A stretch of 10,702 bases of DNA from Polyrhizophydium stewartii (Eukaryota > Chytridiomycota > Chytridiomycetes > Rhizophydiales): the NCBI GenBank assembly GCA_027604665.1, contig JADGIZ010000639.1, positions 1 through 10,702 of the forward strand. The letters are read 5' to 3'. Below the pieces are notes generated by a model. The model searched no databases. It saw only the letters and a program-made list of their open reading frames with translations, and was not told the origin of the DNA. This document shows positions 6,855 to 10,702 of the stretch, piece after piece. How positions within the stretch are numbered: the first letter of the stretch is position 1; every line of letters starts with the position of its first letter. A program made the translations under genes and the position numbers.

Positions 6855-9494
6855 TCACTTGCGGCGCTTCTTGCCAGCACCGCGCATCTCGCTGTTGAAC
6901 GACGAGCCCTTGCGGCCGCCGGCGCTGGCGGGCTTGCTGGGGAGCGCAGTGATCTTCTTGGGCCGCTTGGCGGTCTTGGAGGACTTGGCCGCGCGCATCA
7001 TCGAGGCTTGCGCCTGCTTGTCCTCCTCGCGGGCCTCGCGAAGGCGGCACTTCTTGCGAGACAGGCCCCTGGTGCTCGACTGCAGTCGCGCGACAAACAG
7101 CAGGAGTGTTAGCAGCGGCAGCAAAGACCGATGCTCCGGTAGGGAGCATGAGAGCGCCGCGCCGCCAGAATGCAGTCCCCGATTGTGCTCAGATATTTTT
7201 GGCAATATAGGTTGTCCGACATGTGCTGTTCGGAACAGGTCTGAGAAGTGTATCATCATCGCGAGGGGACGCATCTGGCTGGCTGGTCGGGCGACTCTCC
7301 AAAACAATCTGTCCAGGGACGCCACCAATCACAGCACGCACCTTCTTGCCGTCGCTGTCGTCGCCGTCGTCGTCGCCGTGCTGGCGCTTCTTTGGCTTGG
7401 CAGCGTTCTGGCGCTTGTCGTCGGACTTGTTGGGCTGGTCGGGAGCCGCAACCTTGGCGTCACTGCGCTCCTTCTCCGACTGGAACCAGGTGCGCGCGGG
7501 GCGGCTCATGATCTCGTCGCGGTGGTGGATCAGGTTCTCGGCGCGCTTGACCTCCATCTCTGCCGTCGACAGCTCGCGCTCCTCCTTCTCCTCGGCGTAG
7601 ATCTGCTTGATGGCGTCCTTGAGCTGCGCAATCATCCCTTCGTACTTTGTGATCACGTCCGCGGGCACGATGCGGTTCTTGACGGCGTCCCGCGTGTTCT
7701 TGATCGCCATCTTGAGCAGCGCTCGGTCGGCCTCGCCAACAAGGCTGACGGCCCTGCCGCCGCTGCCGCCGCGCGCCGTGCGGCCGACGCGGTGCACGTA
7801 GACACTGTAGCTGGACGGCATGTCGTAGTTGATGACGGTCTTGACGCCCTGGATGTCCAGGCCGCGCGATGCAAGGTCCGTGGCCAGCAGGAAGCCAACC
7901 TTGCGGCTGCGGAAGAGCTCAATGGCCTCGAGGCGCTGTAGCTGCGAGAGATTGCCGTGCAGCTCGGCGGCCTTGAGCCCGAGGAGACCAAAGACAATCT
8001 TCATGTGATGCGCCGCGGCCTTGCTGCGAAAGAAGATGATTGTCTCGGAGGTGTACGTGCGCGAGCACAGGGCGGCCAGAATGGCGGGGCGGCTCTCTTC
8101 CTTGGTGTTGCGCACACGGATAAACTCCTGAACGAGGCGGTTCGTGAGCGAGGTGCTGCTGTCGACAAAGAGACGCACGGGCCGGTTGAGCGACAGCTTG
8201 ATCAGGTCGTCGACATTGTCCGTCATTGTGGCCGAGAAGAGCATCGTCTGGCGCGTCTTTGGGGTATGCTTGATGATTTCGTTGAGCTCGGCCTCGAAGC
8301 CGTCGTCGAGGATGCGGTCGGCCTCGTCAATGACCATGATCTCGATCGTGTCGAGCGAGAACGACTGCGAGTTGTGGATGTGGTCGATCAGACGGCCCGG
8401 CGTCGCAATGACAATGTCCGGCCGCAGCTTGAGCTCGGCCTCCTGCGCCTTGACCGGCAAGCCGCCGACGCACAGGCACACAGTGATGTCTGTGAACTTT
8501 GCGAGGTTGACTGCAACCGACTGGCACTGCACGCCGAGCTCGCGGGTCGGCACGAGCACCAGCACGCGGGTCATTGCCGCGTTCTTTGGCCGGAAGAGAA
8601 GGCGCTCGATGGTCGGGATCATGAAGGCGGCCGTCTTGCCAGAGCCCGTGACGGCGGAACCGCAGATGTCACGGCCCTGGAGCGCCAGCGGGATGGCGCG
8701 CGACTGGATCTCGGTCGGACGGACAAAGCCGAGCGCCGCAATGCTCTTGAGGACCGGCCGCGAGAGCTGGAGCGCGTGGAACGAGTCGGCCGTATCGTCT
8801 GCGGCGCGCTCCTCCTCGGCCATGTCAAAGAACTCGGCCTTGCGCTTGTCGCGCACAATGTCCTCCGGCTCGTCCTCCTCTTTGTGAGCGGCGCGTCGGC
8901 GGGCGGTGCCTGGCTCGCCGTCGCTGTCCTCGCCGTCGCTGTCCTGGCCCTCGCTTGCCGCGTCGTCGTCGCCGGTTCCAGCACCAGACTCCTTGAGCGC
9001 AGCAGCGTCTGCAGCGAAGCTCGCGGGGAGCTCGCTGAGGGTGCGGCTGATCTTCTCGTCGATCGACGTCTTGCCGGACGCCTGCGAGTTGCCAGGAACA
9101 ATGTGGAGCGGCACAAAAAAAGAAGAAAAAAAGAAAAAACAGCGGTCAGCCAAGCGAGACGGGAGCGAGACGGGAGCGAGACGGGAGCGAGAGGCAGCAG
9201 CGGGCGCACCTTGAGCGCAGCGCGCACGGCGAGCGCCTGCTTCGACGAGCTAAAGTCCCAGCCGGCGGCGCCGAGCGGCGCGGGCAGCGCATCGGCGAGC
9301 GAGAACGAGAACGAGGGGTTCACTTCCTTGGCCTTCTTCTTGCGAGGTGCCTTGGTGGCCGCCTTGGCGTCGGCGGCGGCCGCGGCATCGTCGTCGGACG
9401 AGTCGTCGTCGGCAGAGACGCCGGCGACGGCGGCGGGCTGGTCTGCGCCGTCGGGGTCCTCGAGCGTGCGCAGCGCGAGCGGGTCGAACGGCAT
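6855..9494 (-). CDS. DRS1: DEAD-box RNA helicase DRS1 (DDX27 family), ribosome large-subunit assembly
   Basis: Minus-strand exons 9494-9210, 9081-7342 and 7079-6855 give 749 residues, close to yeast Drs1. Helicase motifs in order: Q motif around Phe196-Gln221, motif I AVTGSGKT 238-245, Ia PTRELG 273-278, Ib TPGR 322-325, II DEAD 347-350, III SAT 378-380, V ATDLASRGLDI 495-505, VI HRVGRTAR 525-532. The region before the Q motif (KTSIDEKISRTLSE, an acidic stretch, then KRKAEFFD) and the RTWFQSEKE segment after the core are Drs1/DDX27 hallmarks. Exon 3 supplies the basic tail (GLSRKK to GKKRRK, then TGA). Drs1 works in the nucleolus in 27S pre-rRNA processing and 60S assembly. Both introns are phase 0; intron 1 is 128 nt and intron 2 is 262 nt. 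ATG 9494 starts a plausible acidic N-terminus, but a short upstream exon cannot be excluded. Confidence 0.95.
7131..7149 (-). other. perfect 7-bp hairpin in DRS1 intron 2
   Basis: The arms atgctcc (7131-7137) and ggagcat (7143-7149) are exact inverted repeats around a 5-nt loop. It lies between the candidate snoRNA and the GCTAAC branch site and could shorten the effective distance to the 3' splice site. Confidence 0.6.
7164..7279 (-). ncRNA. candidate intron-encoded box C/D snoRNA
   Basis: Read on the DRS1 strand, the box C-like ATGATGA is at 7259-7253 and a box D CTGA at 7192-7189. They are enclosed by a 15-bp helix: GCCAG-ATGC-GTCCCC (7279-7265) pairs with GGGGAC-GCAT-CTGGC (7180-7164), interrupted by two single-base bulges at 7174 and 7169. 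Box spacing is about 60 nt, as in ordinary C/D snoRNAs. The helix is separated from the boxes by 5 and 8 nt, which is looser than the usual terminal stem, and no clear C'/D' pair or rRNA guide match could be assigned. The host gene acts in ribosome assembly, a common setting for intronic snoRNAs. It could instead be a structured intron without an RNA product. Confidence 0.45.
9082..9209 (-). other. intron 1 of DRS1 with long pyrimidine tract
   Basis: Donor GTGCGC, branch site GGCTGACC at 9151-9144, then a 25-nt tract of only T and C (9139-9115 on the minus strand), and acceptor ACTCGCAG. The acceptor is the first AG after the branch site, about 60 nt away. The intron is phase 0 and 128 nt long. 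Confidence 0.88.
9153..9194. repeat. 11-bp tandem repeat in DRS1 intron 1
   Basis: Three exact copies of agcgagacggg at 9153-9163, 9164-9174 and 9175-9185, followed by a partial fourth copy. The array lies upstream of the branch site within the intron, so it does not affect the protein. Confidence 0.85.
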
Positions 9495-9693
9495 GGGGGG
9501 CGGCGGTCGCGGCCTCGCTGAATCTGGGCAGCGGCAACGGGAAAGAAAAAGCGTCCGAGCACGTGGCGCGAGTCATGGCCGCGCGTCCTCAGGGGCCCGC
9601 AGCGCCGATGCGTCTCCAGTCAGCTGACCGGAGGCGGTGGCTTGCCGGAGAGGGCCGGTCGGCTTGCTTGACCCAAAACCAACACTCGCTCTC
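9495..9693. promoter_or_regulatory. divergent promoter region DRS1 / MPDU1
   Basis: These 199 bp separate the ATGs of two divergent genes. A CACGTG E-box, the core of Cbf1/Pho4-type bHLH sites, is at 9560-9565. A perfect 10-bp palindrome GTCAGCTGAC is at 9619-9628, extended to an imperfect 16-bp one at 9616-9631. A purine-rich stretch (gggaaagaaaaag) lies around 9539-9551. No TATA box is seen. Confidence 0.6.
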
Positions 9694-10673
9694 ATGGCCG
9701 CGCTGATCGAGCTCGCGCGCGACAAGGTGCTGTCGCCGCTGATTGGCGCCGAGTGCGCCGGCGCCGTCGCGGCCATCGACCTCGCCCGCGACGACTGCTT
9801 CAAGCTGCTGCTGTCCAAGGGCCTCTCGCTGGGCATCGTCGTCGGCAGCAGCATCCTCAAGGTGCCACAGATCATCAACATCCTGGCAGCCGGCTCGGCC
9901 GAGGGCCTGTCGTTCCTGAGCGTCTTTGTCGAGACGGTCTCGATCGCCATCACGGTCGCCTTCAACTACCGCCTGCACAACCCGTTCTCGGCATATGGCG
10001 AGAGTGCGTGCCCGCGGGCGAGCGCCGTGGCTGGCGCACCGCCTTCCGAGGCGCAGGCAGCGCTGACGCGGCGGCTGCGCACCCCCCGCGCGCCGGCGCC
10101 GGTGGCGGGGCGTGCCGGCGCCTGCGCGCAGACGTCTTTGTGTCCGTGCAGAACCTGGCCATCATGTTCCTGATCCTGGTGTACCGCGGCCGGTACGGCG
10201 CCCTCGTCTCGCGCGGCATCGCCATCGGCCTCTTTGGCGCCGCGCTGTTCTCGGAGCGGGTCGTGTCCATGGGCATGCTCGAGACGCTGCAGTGGGGCAC
10301 CATCTTCCTGGTCGTGCCCAGCAAGGTGCCGCAGATCATGGCCAACCACCGCGCCCGCTCGACGGGCACGCTCTCGTTCATCACCGTCTTCCTGCAGTTC
10401 GCGGGCACGCTCGCCCGCGTGTTCACGACGCTGCAGGAGGGCCTGCACTCTGCGCTGCTGTTCTCGTTTGTGGCCGCCGCCGTGCTCAACGGCGTGCTGC
10501 TGCTGCAGTTTGCGCTGTACCCGGGACTGGTGCGTCTGCGCCTTGCGCTGCGCCTGCGCCGGCACCCGCGGCCGCGCGGGGCGCCCGCCCGCAGCGCGGT
10601 GCTGACCCCGGAGCCTCTGTTGCCCATCAACACCGACCAGCGCAAGAAGGCCGCCGCCGCCAAGCTCGACTGA
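9694..10673 (+). CDS. MPDU1: MPDU1-like PQ-loop protein (dolichol-phosphate mannose utilisation)
   Basis: Exons 9694-10003 and 10132-10673 give 283 residues. Two PQ-loop repeats are visible: SSILKVPQIINIL with Pro58-Gln59, followed by the GLS segment, and PSKVPQIMANHRARSTGTLS with Pro170-Gln171. The segment ITVFLQFAGTLARVFTTLQE is the MPDU1 signature after the second repeat, and several hydrophobic helices fit a seven-helix ER membrane protein. In animals MPDU1 is needed for use of dolichol-phosphate mannose and glucose in N-glycan and GPI synthesis; its exact transport activity is less clear. The join GGCGAG-A/AC-GTC (phase 1) removes a 128-nt GTGCGT...GCGCAG intron with a CTGAC branch site. 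ATG 9694 is the first in-frame ATG and gives an N-terminus of normal length. The tail is basic (RKKAAAAKLD). Confidence 0.93.
10004..10131 (+). other. MPDU1 intron
   Basis: Donor GTGCGTGCC, branch site GCGCTGACGCG near 10060, acceptor GCGCAG. The acceptor is the first AG after the branch site although it lies nearly 70 nt away. The intron is very GC-rich and lacks a T-rich tract. Confidence 0.88.
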
Positions 10674-10688
10674 CGGCCATCGGCCAGC

Positions 10689-10694
10689 AATAAA
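10689..10694 (+). terminator. AATAAA polyadenylation signal of MPDU1
   Basis: A canonical AATAAA begins 15 bp after the MPDU1 TGA stop. It is the only such hexamer noticed at a gene end in the window and implies a very short 3' UTR. Confidence 0.6.
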
Positions 10695-10702
10695 CACCCT
10701 CC

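Larger units (their letters stand above)
7080..7341 (-). other. long intron 2 of DRS1 (262 nt)
   Basis: Donor GTGCGTG after AAGAAG, branch site GCTAAC, acceptor CGACTGCAG followed by TCGAGC; phase 0 on both sides. It is the longest complete intron in the window, two to four times the size of most others. It contains the structured element at 7164-7279 and the hairpin at 7131-7149. Confidence 0.85.

Noticed and set aside
5828..6880. A 350-codon open frame on the minus strand opposite the CLC gene
   Set aside because: It runs across several well-supported CLC exons and introns and shows no family motif; it is an antisense shadow.
7080..7341. H/ACA snoRNA in DRS1 intron 2, suggested by two hairpins and an ACA in CTAACAC
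   Set aside because: No H box (ANANNA) lies between the hairpins and the ACA coincides with the branch site; the C/D reading explains the boxes and outer helix better.
9153..9194. Short repeat array considered as CRISPR-like or as a minisatellite gene element
   Set aside because: Copies are contiguous without spacers, only three in number, and lie inside a eukaryotic intron.
7957..9627. A 556-codon open frame on the plus strand opposite DRS1
   Set aside because: It mirrors the DRS1 coding region, is rich in Arg/Ala/Leu without any recognisable domain, and is expected from the high GC at third codon positions of DRS1.
9966..10697. Gln/His/Arg-rich open frames of about 240 codons on the minus strand opposite MPDU1
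   Set aside because: Low-complexity antisense of a strongly supported two-exon MPDU1 gene.

Overview
The window looks like nuclear DNA of a GC-rich, intron-rich fungus, most likely a basidiomycete. That placement is an inference from four things: strong G/C preference at third codon positions, many short introns (mostly 64-130 nt) with CTGAC-type branch sites and GTGCG/GTGAG donors, very short intergenic distances, and a gene set typical of fungi (GET5, MTG1, an intracellular-type CLC, DRS1, MPDU1). Nothing prokaryotic (operon, ribosome binding site, CRISPR) is present. No tRNA, rRNA or transposon was recognised.

Layout, left to right. (1) GET5-like ubiquitin-fold gene on the minus strand (989 down to 38, running off the left edge). 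(2) After a divergent gap of about 200 bp, MTG1, a circularly permuted mitochondrial ribosome-assembly GTPase, plus strand, 1192-2724, 5 exons, including one GC-AG intron. (3) Only 70 bp later, a CLC-family chloride/proton exchanger, plus strand, 2795-6801, reconstructed as 19 exons and 886 residues. (4) Convergent to it with 53 bp between stop codons, DRS1, a DEAD-box helicase of large-subunit ribosome assembly, minus strand, 9494 down to 6855, 3 exons, 749 residues. (5) After another divergent gap of about 200 bp, MPDU1, a PQ-loop protein of dolichol-phosphate-sugar use, plus strand, 9694-10673, 2 exons, with an AATAAA signal just after the stop.

All exon joins were made by hand: a junction was accepted when a GT (or GC) donor and AG acceptor restored the reading frame and the joined protein matched the family pattern. 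The spliced lengths of the four complete genes are all divisible by three. The genes do not form one pathway. Two serve ribosome assembly (MTG1 in mitochondria, DRS1 in the nucleolus) and three act at or for endomembranes (GET5, CLC, MPDU1).

The most interesting unexplained structure is in the unusually long second intron of DRS1 (262 nt). On the DRS1 strand it holds a box C-like ATGATGA and a box D CTGA about 60 nt apart, enclosed by a 15-bp helix with two single-base bulges. This is a candidate intron-encoded C/D snoRNA inside a ribosome-biogenesis host gene. Other points are unusual 5' splice sites, microexons in the CLC gene, upstream ATGs before MTG1 and CLC, and two divergent promoters of nearly equal size.
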